In this document: piece by piece, positions 17,176-26,930 of the stretch
Layout of the letters: every line of letters starts with the position of its first letter
Position numbering within the stretch: the first letter of the stretch is position 1
Source: Chitinophagales bacterium
GTDB taxonomy: Bacteria > Bacteroidota > Bacteroidia > Chitinophagales > Saprospiraceae
DNA: 64,000 bases
Direction: 5' to 3'
Assembly: GCA_017303475.1 (NCBI GenBank)
Contig: JAFLBO010000002.1
Coordinates: forward strand, 124,001 to 188,000
Translations under genes and position numbers: made by a program
Notes under the pieces: model-generated
What the model was told of the DNA's origin: nothing
Seen by the model: only the letters and a program-made list of their open reading frames with translations
Databases searched by the model: none

Positions 17176-17574
17176 CTACTCCCTACATTTTTCCATGATC
17201 TCATGGAAGATGTCATGCGCCTTATTGATGCCAGCAAATAATGCATCATCAGACTTGCCTTTTTTTACCATTTTATCCACTGTTTTGCACTGCTTCACCA
17301 GGCGTTTCAGCACTTCTTTGGTGATCTCAGGTTTGTAGCCGGCAGGTACAGCAGATTTTTCCCATGCTTTGGCACGTTCCACCAACATGCCAGACTTTTC
17401 CTTTAGCGGCGCAAAATTTTTCTCTTCAGCAGGGTGGAAAGTACCACTCATCACCTCGTGAAAATCATGCATTTCTTTCCATGAAGCTTTTTTAGCAGTA
17501 GGTTGTGCATCTGCAGTTGTGGTAAAAAAAGCCAATACTGTCAGAGAAATGAGTTGAAAAAACAATTTCTTCAT
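17176..17574 (-). CDS. Small secreted four-helix protein, cytochrome b562-like
   Basis: 132 residues from the ATG at 17574; the longer frame upstream runs through a terminator hairpin and is not believed. A signal peptide (MKKLFFQLISLTVLAFF... to ADAQ) is followed by ~108 residues that look all-helical. The C-terminal HDIFHEIMEKCRE resembles the last helix of cytochrome b562, whose His ligand sits in an equivalent YHQKYR segment. Met35 or Met42 in the first helix could be the second ligand. No CxxCH heme c motif exists. Assignment to the b562/c' fold is inference from pattern only; it might equally be a heme-free relative. It is convergent with argH. Confidence 0.65.
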   Translation of the reverse strand: MKKLFFQLISLTVLAFFTTTADAQPTAKKASWKEMHDFHEVMSGTFHPAEEKNFAPLKEKSGMLVERAKAWEKSAVPAGYKPEITKEVLKRLVKQCKTVDKMVKKGKSDDALFAGINKAHDIFHEIMEKCRE

Positions 17575-17577
17575 ATC

Positions 17578-17621
17578 AAAAAAAGTTGGGTAAAGTGTTG
17601 GTTTAAAACACCTTACCCAAC
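17578..17621 (-). terminator. Rho-independent terminator hairpin
   Basis: On the minus strand, GTTGGGTAAGGTGTT pairs with AACACTTTACCCAAC (15 bp, one mismatch) and is followed by seven T. It lies downstream of the SprB-repeat gene (stop at 17688) yet ends only four bases before the start codon of the next minus-strand gene at 17574. Confidence 0.8.
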
Positions 17622-17687
17622 CCAAATGTTGCCCGGAAAGAAGCAAGACATATCAACCTGGCAGGTGATTTGCATCAACCTGCCCGG

Positions 17688-20600
17688 TTACCGCAGCAGG
17701 GTTACATCACCCTTGAAGAATACGGATTGACCGTCTATGTACTCCACTACTGCCTGCCAGACAAATACACCCGGATTCAATGGCTGGCCACGCAGGGTGC
17801 CATCCCACCCGGTTTCGGTATCTGCCGGTAAGGCCTCATCCAGTTGATATACCTGCTCTCCCCAACGCGAGAAAACCTGCAGGGATCTGATGCGAACCAC
17901 ATTCACCGGATCGCCAAAAATTCGGAACAAATCATTTTCGCCGTCCTCATTGGGCGAAAAGATATTGGGCGCATAAATGTGCCTCGTTTTATCCACCCGC
18001 AGCTGCAAGGCGGCCTCTGCCGTACAACCCTGATTAGAAACCACTAGGAGGCGGTATTCCGTATTGGTCAGAGGTGAAGCCAATGGGTTAAGGCAAGTAG
18101 CGCAATCCAGATCGGCTTCCGGCGTCCATTGTACAGAAGCAATGTCGGAAGGCGAAATATTCAGTTGGGCATCCAGCTGATATTCATACCCAAGAACCAC
18201 AGTTGCCTGTGGATCCAGCGTAATCTCGAGCAATGTTGGCGGCTCCAACACCGCATCTGCCGTTACAGTACAACCATTGGCGCCTGTTACCAAAATATCG
18301 TAATTACCTGGTTCCAGGCCGGCAAACTGATTCTGCGCAACCGGTGATGCCTGATTTAATACGTAACTCACTGGTGCACTTATGCCAGTCAGACCTTCCA
18401 CCAGAATAGTTCCGGTTTCTACCAGACATGATGGTTGGGTAAGGGCAAGCGTAATCACTGGCGTGCCGGCATCAACCGTCACCAGATCCGAATCGGTGCA
18501 ACCATTATTGGGATTGGTAACCAGAAGCTGGTACACGCCGGGTTGATCCACTACGGCCGATGCTGTGTTCACTCCGGAAACCAGATTCCCATCTGAGGTG
18601 CTCCAGGCAAACTGAAGTCCGGAACCGCCATTGGCACTTCCTGAAAGTATACCTGGCGCACCGGCGCAATCCAGACTAACAGGCGAACCCGCCAGAGCCG
18701 TTGGTGCAACCTGATCGGCTACCACATTCACCGATACGGCATTGACGCATTGGTTTTGAGGGTTAATGGCAAACAAATAATAAATTCCGGCTGTGTTTAC
18801 CGGCAAGTTTGCGCCGTTCGACAACAAGGTGGTATCCTGTCCGCTGATAGTTGCCCAGGACAGTTGAATGCCATTGGCTGCCGAGCCCTGCAATATTTGA
18901 CCCGGTTGAGCACAAGTAAGTACTGCCGGTTGAGCAATGGAGACAACTGGAACCACCAAATCCTGATTGATGCTGATGCTGGCAGTTGCGGTGCAAAAAG
19001 TCAAATCGTCTTGCACCACCAGTGTATATTGTCCTGGAGCATTGATGTTCAACACATTACCTGAACCGAGTGGATTTCCGTTTGACCACCATTGATAACT
19101 GCCGGCATTGGGTGTTCCGCTAATGGTACCCATCAGTTCAATACTTGAAATACCACAATCTAGTGTAGTAGTTGGCGCCTGAATATTGGTTTGTGGCTGG
19201 GTAGTAGCATCATCTACCACAAAAACGGCCGTGGAGGTACAGGCCCCGCCACCATTAACCGTTACCGCATATGTGCCTGCAGGAATCCCATTCAGGTCTT
19301 CTGTAGTGGCATTGTTTGACCAAAGATAGGTGTAGCCCAATGCAGGACTTACCGACAAATCTAAAGCCCCGTTGATGGCAACGCAGGAGTTATCTGCCAC
19401 TGGCGTTCCACTTACCTGAGGCGTTATGGTGTTCTCCGGAACGGTAAAACTGCTCGATGCGCTGCACCCGTTATCCGCAATAACCACAACCGTATACACC
19501 CCTGAGAGCAGGTTATTTAGGTCTTCAGTGGTGGCGCCCCCGGTCCACAGGAAAGTAAAAGGCTGTGGGGCGCCGGTCACGTTCAAATCTATACTGCCAA
19601 TGTTTTGACCGCAAAATCCGGCAGTGATATTGGGCGTCATTTGCGGGCTTGGCAGGTCGTTTGTTATGGAAAAAACGGCCGTATTGGTACAGTTCCCTCC
19701 GGCGCTCACTGTTACCGTGTAAGTACCTCCGTTCAAGCCCGATAAATCTTCCGTAGTAGCCTGGTTAGACCATTGGAACGTAAAGTTGCCGGATGGATTA
19801 ACGGATAAATCCACCGAACCGTTATTTAGCAAACATGAACTATTGGATGCCGCTGTGCCTGCCAGAGAAATAGAAACGGAATTGCCGGGCACCACAATGG
19901 TATTGGAAACGGTACAATCGTTTTGGTCAGTTACCACCACTGTATAGGTTCCGGCATTGACGTTTGAGAGGTCCTGATTGGTTTGACCGTTGTTCCATAA
20001 ATAGTCATAGGGGGCAGTTCCTCCACTTACAGTCAGATCAATGGAGGCATCTGAAAGTCCGCACCATTCCGGCACTACGCTTTGATTGGAAGCGGGATTG
20101 GTGCGTTGATCGGTTACAAAATAGGATGCTGTGGCTGTGCAGTTACCCGGTTGCGATACCGAAACAGTGTAGACGCCGGGCTGCAGGCCCTGTACATCTT
20201 CCGTGGTAGCGGCATTGGACCACAAAAACTCGTACGCGCCTGCGGGCGTGATATTCAAATCAATAGCTCCGTTGGCATTGGCGCAGTTGGTAAGCGGAAT
20301 TGCCGCTGCGGCCAGGCTGAAGGTGGAGGCATTATTGGCTACATTGTAGGTAGCCACCTGTGTGCATCCATTTGGCGCTGAAACGGTTACGGTATAGTTC
20401 CCGGGAAGAATGGCATTCAAATCTTCGGATGTTGCCGTGTTAGACCAAAGATAATCAAAGGGGCCGGAGGTCCCGCTTACACTGAGGTCGATGCTTCCGT
20501 TGCTATTGCTGCAAATGGCTGCGGTAACAGCTGAATTCAAAACCGGACTGGCTGTTTGATCCGCTACAGTAAAACTGGCCGTTGCCTGGCAAGTTCCCAG

Positions 20601-23393
20601 AGTTACGGTTACTGCATAGTTACCGTTGTTCAGGTTACTTAAATCTTCAGTGGTTGCCTGATTAGACCACAGGAAATTGTAAGCGCCCGCGGGAGAAACA
20701 GCAAGATCAATGCTACCGTTGGGGGCTGTACAGGAGGCGTTAGCCTGTGGGGCGGCGTTCAGGTCCAGCAACAGATTATTGTTACTGACTATTACAGTGC
20801 GCATTTCAGTACAGCCATTGGCATCAGTTACCACTACAGTATAAGACCCGGGTGTAATTCCGGTTAAATCCTCTGTTGTTGCCGTGTTTGACCACAAGTA
20901 ATCAAATGGCGCCGAACCGGTGGTTACCGTCAGGTCTGTAGCGCCATTGGCCAAGCCGCACTCTGCAGGCAATCCAGCCACAGACAAACTGGGAATAACG
21001 GTTTGATCCGGCACTACATACGTACCTGTGGATGTACAGCTACCCAGTGTTACCGTTACGGTATATGTTCCTGGCGATAACTGGCTGAGGTCTTCCGTGG
21101 TAGACATATCAGACCACAGGTATTGGTAGTTTCCAGTGGGCCCCACGCTCAGGTCGATAGAACCATTGGCGGCAACACAAGAGGTATTGCCCAAAGGACT
21201 GGCTTGCAAGCTGGGCGGCGCATTACTGGCAGCAATCGTAACTGTGTTTATATCAGAGCATCCATTAGCGCCGGTTACCGTTACAGTATAGGTTCCTGGC
21301 GTGAGGTTCTGTTGATCTTCCGTGGTTGCGGCATTGGACCAAATGTAAGCATACGGCGGCAATCCCGTATTTACAACCAAGTCAATGGCGCCAACATTCA
21401 AACCGCAAAAGGCATCCGTAGGGGTGGAAGAGAGGTTTGTAATCAAAGCCTGGTCAGTTATTTCAAATGTATCCCAGGCAATACAATTGAACCCAAGTGT
21501 TACCGTCACCAAATACGTACCGGCAGAAAGATTAGCCAGGCTATCGGTTGTTTGTCCACCCGACCAGGTAATCACATATGCCGTATCCGGTGGTGATATT
21601 TCAAGTGCAATGGAGCCATTTGCAGCAGCACAGGAATTGTTATCCAGCACATTAGCCTGAAGTCCAACATCTACGGCCGTATTAGGCACTATAACCACAT
21701 TCTCTTTGGTGCAGCCAACTGCTGAAGTAACAGTAACATAGAAAGTATCCGCCAGTAGCCCGGACAGGTCTTCTGTAGTGGCGCCATTGCTCCATTGAAA
21801 GGTGAAAGGAGCGGTGGCTTCACCGAGCACTGATAAATCAATGGCGCCATTGGCCAGACCGCAAAAACTGGGCGTTGGGGTGGCTGGAATCACCGGATAT
21901 TCGGTTACATCGCCCACATTGTAGGTTTCTACAGCAGTACAGGTACCACCAGCGCTGATGGTCACCGTATAATCGCCAGGAGCTAAATTTTTCAGGGTTG
22001 TGGTAGTAGCTCCGTTCGACCATTGATAACTCAGGTTAGCCGGGAACAAGGATAGCTGAATTTGTCCGTTAGTGGTATCACATGCCGTTTGGTCTGTGAT
22101 CTGAGCGCTATAGCTGAATAAAACCGGATTATCATCTATAGAAGCACTTGCGGTGAACGGACACCCGTTGACACCAGTTATCGTGACATCATATGAACCT
22201 GCCGGCACGTTGGCCAGGTCTTGTGTGGTTTCTCCATTAGACCAGATATAGGTATAAGCCGGGGTACCACCAGGCAAAACCGTCAGATTCACAAATCCAT
22301 TGCTAAAACCACAGGTGGTTGGAGTACCATTGATGGTAGTTTGAGGAATGGCTGGTTCATGGGGCACATAAATAACGTCAGTAACGAAACAGGCCGCATT
22401 AAAGGATATGGTCACAAAATAACTTCCGCTTGTAAGGTTACTAATGGTAGAAGTTGTTTCACCGTTCGACCAAAGATAGCTGAAGGGTCCCTGCGCAAGA
22501 GGATGCACAATGGGAATAGAGATGCTTCCGTTTCCACCAATACAAGTAGTATTAGGATTGAGGACTATAGCGTCTTCTTCAATCAGCAACGGCCAGTTGA
22601 TATTTCCAACTTCTAAAGTTTCTGTATCCGTACAACCATTGGCGTCGGTTACGGTAACTGTATAGGTTCCGGCGAAAATATCCTGAATAGCCTGGTTGGT
22701 TCCGCCATTTGACCAGATAAAGGAATAGGGCTGGGTTCCGCCAGCTACCATTACCCCGGCCACGCCGTCGTTTCGTTCGCAGCTGGTTGGCACTACGCCA
22801 TTGGCTGGCGGAGGCAACCAAATCATTGGACTGCCTGCGTTATCCGGCACATCAAATTCCCAGGTAGAACTACAGGTAACCCCAAAAGTGATAGTAACCG
22901 TGTAGGTTCCGCTGTTTAATCCGGACACATCCTCGGTGGTTGCTCCGGTAGACCATAGGAAGGTCCAAGGGCCTGGCGGATTAGGGGCAATATCCAGCGC
23001 ACCGGTAAACGGTCCAGTACATGATGTATTCCCGGTAGGCACTACTTGGACGTCCAATGGAGCTGCCGGTGGCAAATTGGGCACATCAACATCAAGCACT
23101 TGCGGAACACCATTGGCATCGGTTACAACTACAAAATAAGTTCCGGCAGTTAAGCCAGACAGATCTTGTGTAGTTGCTCCATTGGACCATAAATAGGCCC
23201 ATGGGCCCGGAGTACCCGGATCGGGAGTCAGATCAATCGTGCCTGTACCCTGGCCGCAGAAGTCGCCAATGACAAATGCCGTTGGCATCAGTATTCCGCC
23301 AGAGGGCAGAGAAGTGGCACTAACTTGAAGCGAACAAAAGAGGATTACATTAAAAACATAAGCACAGTGAGTAAAAAGTTTGTTCATGGGCAA
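17688..23393 (-). CDS. Giant T9SS-exported adhesin with 18 SprB-type repeats and gliding-type C-terminus
   Basis: 1,901 residues; an ATG two codons downstream (MNKLF) is an alternative start. A signal peptide (FNVILFCSLQVSA) is followed by 18 repeats of about 75-80 residues, each with a WSNGATTEDLSGLxxGTYTVTVT-like core and a paired Cys. Most alternate between two forms, one opening like CGLxNGxIDL and the other like NxSCxxxNGSIDLSV. About four Ig-like units follow (~1430-1740). Residues ~1805-1901 form the gliding-associated, type B T9SS sorting domain (YAPNIFSPNEDGENDLF, FSRWGEQVYQ, GWDGTLRGQPLNPGVFVW). SprB relatives are mobile surface adhesins. A promoter box lies upstream and a strong terminator downstream, so it is monocistronic. 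Confidence 0.9.
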   Translation of the reverse strand: MPMNKLFTHCAYVFNVILFCSLQVSATSLPSGGILMPTAFVIGDFCGQGTGTIDLTPDPGTPGPWAYLWSNGATTQDLSGLTAGTYFVVVTDANGVPQVLDVDVPNLPPAAPLDVQVVPTGNTSCTGPFTGALDIAPNPPGPWTFLWSTGATTEDVSGLNSGTYTVTITFGVTCSSTWEFDVPDNAGSPMIWLPPPANGVVPTSCERNDGVAGVMVAGGTQPYSFIWSNGGTNQAIQDIFAGTYTVTVTDANGCTDTETLEVGNINWPLLIEEDAIVLNPNTTCIGGNGSISIPIVHPLAQGPFSYLWSNGETTSTISNLTSGSYFVTISFNAACFVTDVIYVPHEPAIPQTTINGTPTTCGFSNGFVNLTVLPGGTPAYTYIWSNGETTQDLANVPAGSYDVTITGVNGCPFTASASIDDNPVLFSYSAQITDQTACDTTNGQIQLSLFPANLSYQWSNGATTTTLKNLAPGDYTVTISAGGTCTAVETYNVGDVTEYPVIPATPTPSFCGLANGAIDLSVLGEATAPFTFQWSNGATTEDLSGLLADTFYVTVTSAVGCTKENVVIVPNTAVDVGLQANVLDNNSCAAANGSIALEISPPDTAYVITWSGGQTTDSLANLSAGTYLVTVTLGFNCIAWDTFEITDQALITNLSSTPTDAFCGLNVGAIDLVVNTGLPPYAYIWSNAATTEDQQNLTPGTYTVTVTGANGCSDINTVTIAASNAPPSLQASPLGNTSCVAANGSIDLSVGPTGNYQYLWSDMSTTEDLSQLSPGTYTVTVTLGSCTSTGTYVVPDQTVIPSLSVAGLPAECGLANGATDLTVTTGSAPFDYLWSNTATTEDLTGITPGSYTVVVTDANGCTEMRTVIVSNNNLLLDLNAAPQANASCTAPNGSIDLAVSPAGAYNFLWSNQATTEDLSNLNNGNYAVTVTLGTCQATASFTVADQTASPVLNSAVTAAICSNSNGSIDLSVSGTSGPFDYLWSNTATSEDLNAILPGNYTVTVSAPNGCTQVATYNVANNASTFSLAAAAIPLTNCANANGAIDLNITPAGAYEFLWSNAATTEDVQGLQPGVYTVSVSQPGNCTATASYFVTDQRTNPASNQSVVPEWCGLSDASIDLTVSGGTAPYDYLWNNGQTNQDLSNVNAGTYTVVVTDQNDCTVSNTIVVPGNSVSISLAGTAASNSSCLLNNGSVDLSVNPSGNFTFQWSNQATTEDLSGLNGGTYTVTVSAGGNCTNTAVFSITNDLPSPQMTPNITAGFCGQNIGSIDLNVTGAPQPFTFLWTGGATTEDLNNLLSGVYTVVVIADNGCSASSSFTVPENTITPQVSGTPVADNSCVAINGALDLSVSPALGYTYLWSNNATTEDLNGIPAGTYAVTVNGGGACTSTAVFVVDDATTQPQTNIQAPTTTLDCGISSIELMGTISGTPNAGSYQWWSNGNPLGSGNVLNINAPGQYTLVVQDDLTFCTATASISINQDLVVPVVSIAQPAVLTCAQPGQILQGSAANGIQLSWATISGQDTTLLSNGANLPVNTAGIYYLFAINPQNQCVNAVSVNVVADQVAPTALAGSPVSLDCAGAPGILSGSANGGSGLQFAWSTSDGNLVSGVNTASAVVDQPGVYQLLVTNPNNGCTDSDLVTVDAGTPVITLALTQPSCLVETGTILVEGLTGISAPVSYVLNQASPVAQNQFAGLEPGNYDILVTGANGCTVTADAVLEPPTLLEITLDPQATVVLGYEYQLDAQLNISPSDIASVQWTPEADLDCATCLNPLASPLTNTEYRLLVVSNQGCTAEAALQLRVDKTRHIYAPNIFSPNEDGENDLFRIFGDPVNVVRIRSLQVFSRWGEQVYQLDEALPADTETGWDGTLRGQPLNPGVFVWQAVVEYIDGQSVFFKGDVTLLR

Positions 23394-23465
23394 AAGGATT
23401 GTTGTTTAGCACTTTTTTCAACCTAATAACCAACCTGAAAATGGATTAAATCAAGAGAGAGATAC

Positions 23466-23473
23466 CAAAGATA
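23466..23473 (-). promoter_or_regulatory. -7 promoter box (TATCTTTG) for the SprB-repeat gene
   Basis: Minus-strand TATCTTTG, an exact TAnnTTTG match, about 73 bases before the adhesin start. It implies a short leader of about 65 nt. Confidence 0.6.
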
Positions 23474-23570
23474 GGATAATATTGAAATTTGCGGCCTGAG
23501 GCAAAATATTTATCTGAACCCAAATGACTTTTTCAGGTAAAATTTTGCCTCTTGCGATTATTCGCCAAGC

Positions 23571-23613
23571 AAAAATGAAACATGAGTTACCCCGGCATTG
23601 AGGCAACTCATGT
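23571..23613 (-). terminator. Terminator after the M1 peptidase gene
   Basis: On the minus strand, ACATGAGTT (23605-23613) pairs with AACTCATGT (23580-23588), with additional inner pairing, followed by TTTCATTTTT. It ends the three-gene minus-strand unit 27572-23646 and separates it from the adhesin promoter. Confidence 0.75.
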
Positions 23614-23645
23614 TTTGTCTTGTATCCAAAAATGCTTTGTTAAGC

Positions 23646-25292
23646 TTACAATTTCCGGGTTTCTACATAAAAATCCGGATCCACTGCCAGCGTACTGTTT
23701 TTGTGCAACTTATGTTTCACGGACTTCCATTCAGTTGTTGGGTAAATAAAGTTGAAAACCCCTGGTTTTAGCGCCACTTTTACGGGCAGATCAAACCCGC
23801 TCACACAATTGATCCAACGGTACTCCAGTTTCCTGTGTTTCATCCTGTATTCCAATACCGGCACATCCGCATGCCGCAGGTATTGATCAAACACTTTACT
23901 TAAATCGCGCTTCAAGGCTTTGCTGATGTACGTCTCCACTTGTGCGCTGCTAACGGTTTGGTGATAAAAATCCCGGTTCAACCCACGCAACATTTCGCGC
24001 CAAAGCACATCATCGTTAGCTACCTGACGCAGGGTGTGCAGGAAATTTCCGCCTTTATAGTACATATCCAAAGGCCCGTCTGCATTAACCCCGTAAGGTG
24101 GTATGATAGGCTGTTTGTTCTCAATTAATTTCCGACAACCCCGGACATATTCAGCTGCCGCTTTTTTACCATAAAAATATTCCGTGTAGAGACTTTCACT
24201 GTAATTAGTAAAACTCTCGTGAATCCACATGTCGGCATTATCGCGGTAGGTAATATTGTTGGCAAACCACTCGTGTCCGCTTTCATGCACAATGATAAAA
24301 TCCCATTTCAGGCCCCAACCTGTTTTGGATAAATCCGTGCCGCGATAACCGTTCAGATAATTGTTCCCATAAGTAACAGAACTCTGGTGTTCCATGCCCA
24401 GATATGGAACTTCCACAAGTTTGTAGCCGTCTTCATAAAACGGATACGGACCAAACCAATGTTCAAAAGCCCTGAGCATGCCTTTTACCTGCTGGAAGTG
24501 TTGTTTGGCTTTCTCTAAATTTTCCTGCAAAACGAAAAAATTTAGGTCTAACTGCCCTTTTTCCCCCTGAAAAGTGTCGGCAAAATGTGCATAATCGGCA
24601 ATGTTCAGGTTTACCCCATAGTTATTGAGCGGGTTGCATACAAACCACTCAAAGGTTCGGGTACCATCCAGATTCCGGGTTACGGAACGAAGTCTGCCAT
24701 TGGATACATCCGTCAGCTTCTCCGGCACCGTGATGCTTATACGCTGTGAATCCGGTTCATCATATGGGTGGTCTTTACAGGGCCACCACACGCTGGCGCC
24801 CAATCCCTGACAAGAAGTGGCTACAAAGGGGTTGCCTTGTTTGTCTTTTGACCAACTGAATCCGCCATCCCAAGGCGCCCGGATAGCTTCTTTTGGCGCG
24901 CCGGAATACCAGATAGTAACAGACTCCAGAGCATTCTGGGCCTGTTCTTTTTCCAATTCCAACCAATAAGCATTTCTGCCTACCTGTCTGATAATCAGCG
25001 GCTTACCAGCCTGTTCCGCACTATCTATGGTTAATGGCGGCTGCAAATCAACCTGAAGAAATTTTTGACCTTCAGTTATTACTTTGTACTTGATGTTGTT
25101 TCGGCCGGATATCCGTTTGTTCGCAATATCCACGCTTACATGCAGGTCGTAAAAATTCAAATCCCACCACGCGCGCTCAGGCGTGATGCTACCACGCAAG
25201 GTGTCATCGTGGGTATAAGTAGTGCGGGTTTGAGCCTTTACCCCAAGAGGCCAAAGCGTTCCAAGCAACAATATAACTACTGGTAAACGCAT
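23646..25292 (-). CDS. Exported M1-family zinc aminopeptidase
   Basis: 548 residues from the ATG at 25292, which yields a signal peptide (MRLPVVILLLGTLWPLGVKAQ). The gluzincin signature HESGHEW with the third ligand in WIHESF (HExxH-x18-E) lies near residues 333-356. The substrate-anchoring loop reads YLGMEHQ instead of the common GAMEN. The protein lacks the large helical C-terminal domain of full-length PepN, ending instead in a small beta-rich domain, as in many Bacteroidota secreted M1 proteins. Probable role: removing N-terminal residues from extracellular or periplasmic peptides. It is the last of three genes read together (methyltransferase, BNR protein, this), with a 44-base gap before it. 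Confidence 0.9.
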   Translation of the reverse strand: MRLPVVILLLGTLWPLGVKAQTRTTYTHDDTLRGSITPERAWWDLNFYDLHVSVDIANKRISGRNNIKYKVITEGQKFLQVDLQPPLTIDSAEQAGKPLIIRQVGRNAYWLELEKEQAQNALESVTIWYSGAPKEAIRAPWDGGFSWSKDKQGNPFVATSCQGLGASVWWPCKDHPYDEPDSQRISITVPEKLTDVSNGRLRSVTRNLDGTRTFEWFVCNPLNNYGVNLNIADYAHFADTFQGEKGQLDLNFFVLQENLEKAKQHFQQVKGMLRAFEHWFGPYPFYEDGYKLVEVPYLGMEHQSSVTYGNNYLNGYRGTDLSKTGWGLKWDFIIVHESGHEWFANNITYRDNADMWIHESFTNYSESLYTEYFYGKKAAAEYVRGCRKLIENKQPIIPPYGVNADGPLDMYYKGGNFLHTLRQVANDDVLWREMLRGLNRDFYHQTVSSAQVETYISKALKRDLSKVFDQYLRHADVPVLEYRMKHRKLEYRWINCVSGFDLPVKVALKPGVFNFIYPTTEWKSVKHKLHKNSTLAVDPDFYVETRKL

Positions 25293-25336
25293 AACAATTG
25301 GTTTAAAATCGCACAAAAACGCCTGTGCACGAGATG

Positions 25337-26905
25337 TTAGTCAACGAAGACCACTTTACGGCGGGCCACTTTACCATCAACCTCCAACAAGATAAAGAAC
25401 GTTCCGGAACTTAAACCAAGTCTTTCAGGCTCAATTTTTTCCAGGTATTTGCCCGCATCGCGCCATTGATGATCAATTAATACTGCCCGCACCTGACCTC
25501 TTGGATCTAGCAGCGAGAGACTTATCTGCGATTTTTTGTGTAATTTGAAAGAAAAACCTGCTACTTCATGAAATGGATTGGGATATGGATCTTCTACAGA
25601 AAAGGTAGATCCCCCTGCAAGTGGTTCTCCCGTTGGCACCAGTACTTCAGGGTCAACAAGGGCGGTCCACACAGAAAGTTCATTGCCCGCCAAACGGGTC
25701 CAAATAGGCCGAACCATATTGTCGTAAGCCACCACATTGGTGTAATCGCCAAAAAAGAAATTCGAGGAAGGGGTAAACGGACTTTCACTAACCTTAAAAT
25801 TCTTGAAAGTCTGCCCACCATCTTTGGAAACTGCCATGTACACGTCCGTGCGCGTATCTGCGTAGTTGCGCCTGTCGTAAAAAACAAACCAGAGCCATCC
25901 GGTTTTAGGATCAACAGCCATCCAGGTGAAAAATTGCTGACGCTCTGTAGCATCGTCGTTCACCCGCACCGCCGGACTCCAGGTGTTTCCGCCGTCGGCA
26001 CTTTTGGCGAGCCAAACATCTGTGTTGGAAGCGCCGTTTCGTTGATCCGACCAGTTGATATAAATGGTTCCGCGATAAGGGCCGGAACTGGTATCGCAGG
26101 TTGTTACCGGCAATCCATTGGCTCTGCTGATGCCTGGAATTTCATAATCCCAGCCGGAGGGCTGATCGCCTACAAAAATATCTTCATTGAGCCAGGTATT
26201 TCCGCCATCCAGCGAACGGTCAAACCAGATTTTGTTTCGGTTTGACCAGGCCACATACACTTCACCGTTTGGCCCAACAGCAGGCATGGCGCCTTCAGCC
26301 GTGTAATCGCTGTCAATACAGTCGCCGGAAAGTTTATTCAAGCGTTTTGCCACCGACCAGGTAGCGCCGTTATCGGTGCTCTTGGAAAACAGGATACGGG
26401 AACTGTCGGTAGTCACCGGAGAACCGTATTTGTCAAATTCCGTCCAGGTAACGTACAAGGTATTGGTTCTCCAATCAGTAGCCAGCCATTGTTTATCCTG
26501 GGCCTTCACACCGTTTAGTCCCATATAACTGCCGGAATTCCAGGTTTGACCGCCATCTGTACTTTTTTGGGCAATAATGCGGTCGATCCAACTGCCTTGG
26601 GGCGGGTTCGACAGGTGCAGGAAATAAAAGTCGCCAGCGGTATCGGTGCAAATCACGGGATCGCCCCATACGCCCCAGGGGCAGGTTACGGGTGTTTGGG
26701 TCCAGTTGGTTCCGCCATTGGAGGAATAATAAACATTGTCAATATTAGCGGCCGCTACCTGCTGCAACGGATTTTTGTGGTTAATGCAAATACTGGGCTC
26801 GTTTGGACTGTTTTGATTACTAATCAGGATGTTCTGATGTTGGGTATATCCGGAAACAGCGCCTAACAACAGGGAAAATCCCAGTAAAATTGATTTTATT
26901 GTCAT
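25337..26905 (-). CDS. Secreted BNR-repeat (sialidase-like fold) protein with T9SS sorting domain
   Basis: 522 residues from the ATG at 26905, which gives signal peptide MTIKSILLGFSLLLGAVSGYTQ. The body holds five or more Asp-box motifs (SNGGTNW, TDGGQTW, TDNGATW, LDGGNTW, ADGGNTW, KDGGQTF), the mark of a sialidase-type six-bladed propeller. Catalytic sialidase residues (Arg triad, Tyr/Glu pair) cannot be assigned with confidence, so enzyme activity is not claimed. The last ~85 residues (DPYPNPFHEVAGFSF... to ARRKVVFVD) form a type A T9SS C-terminal domain, so the protein is sent across the outer membrane. It sits 25 bases after the methyltransferase gene. Confidence 0.88.
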   Translation of the reverse strand: MTIKSILLGFSLLLGAVSGYTQHQNILISNQNSPNEPSICINHKNPLQQVAAANIDNVYYSSNGGTNWTQTPVTCPWGVWGDPVICTDTAGDFYFLHLSNPPQGSWIDRIIAQKSTDGGQTWNSGSYMGLNGVKAQDKQWLATDWRTNTLYVTWTEFDKYGSPVTTDSSRILFSKSTDNGATWSVAKRLNKLSGDCIDSDYTAEGAMPAVGPNGEVYVAWSNRNKIWFDRSLDGGNTWLNEDIFVGDQPSGWDYEIPGISRANGLPVTTCDTSSGPYRGTIYINWSDQRNGASNTDVWLAKSADGGNTWSPAVRVNDDATERQQFFTWMAVDPKTGWLWFVFYDRRNYADTRTDVYMAVSKDGGQTFKNFKVSESPFTPSSNFFFGDYTNVVAYDNMVRPIWTRLAGNELSVWTALVDPEVLVPTGEPLAGGSTFSVEDPYPNPFHEVAGFSFKLHKKSQISLSLLDPRGQVRAVLIDHQWRDAGKYLEKIEPERLGLSSGTFFILLEVDGKVARRKVVFVD

Positions 26906-26930
26906 GACATGGATTTTTACGTTCAATTTC

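Noticed and set aside
17688..23393. Regular repeats considered as CRISPR or DNA satellite
   Set aside because: Periodicity of ~230 bases matches protein domains in frame; repeats are divergent at the DNA level.
25568..26245. 225-residue plus-strand ORF within the BNR gene
   Set aside because: Antisense to a gene with clear Asp boxes and T9SS tail; no start context.
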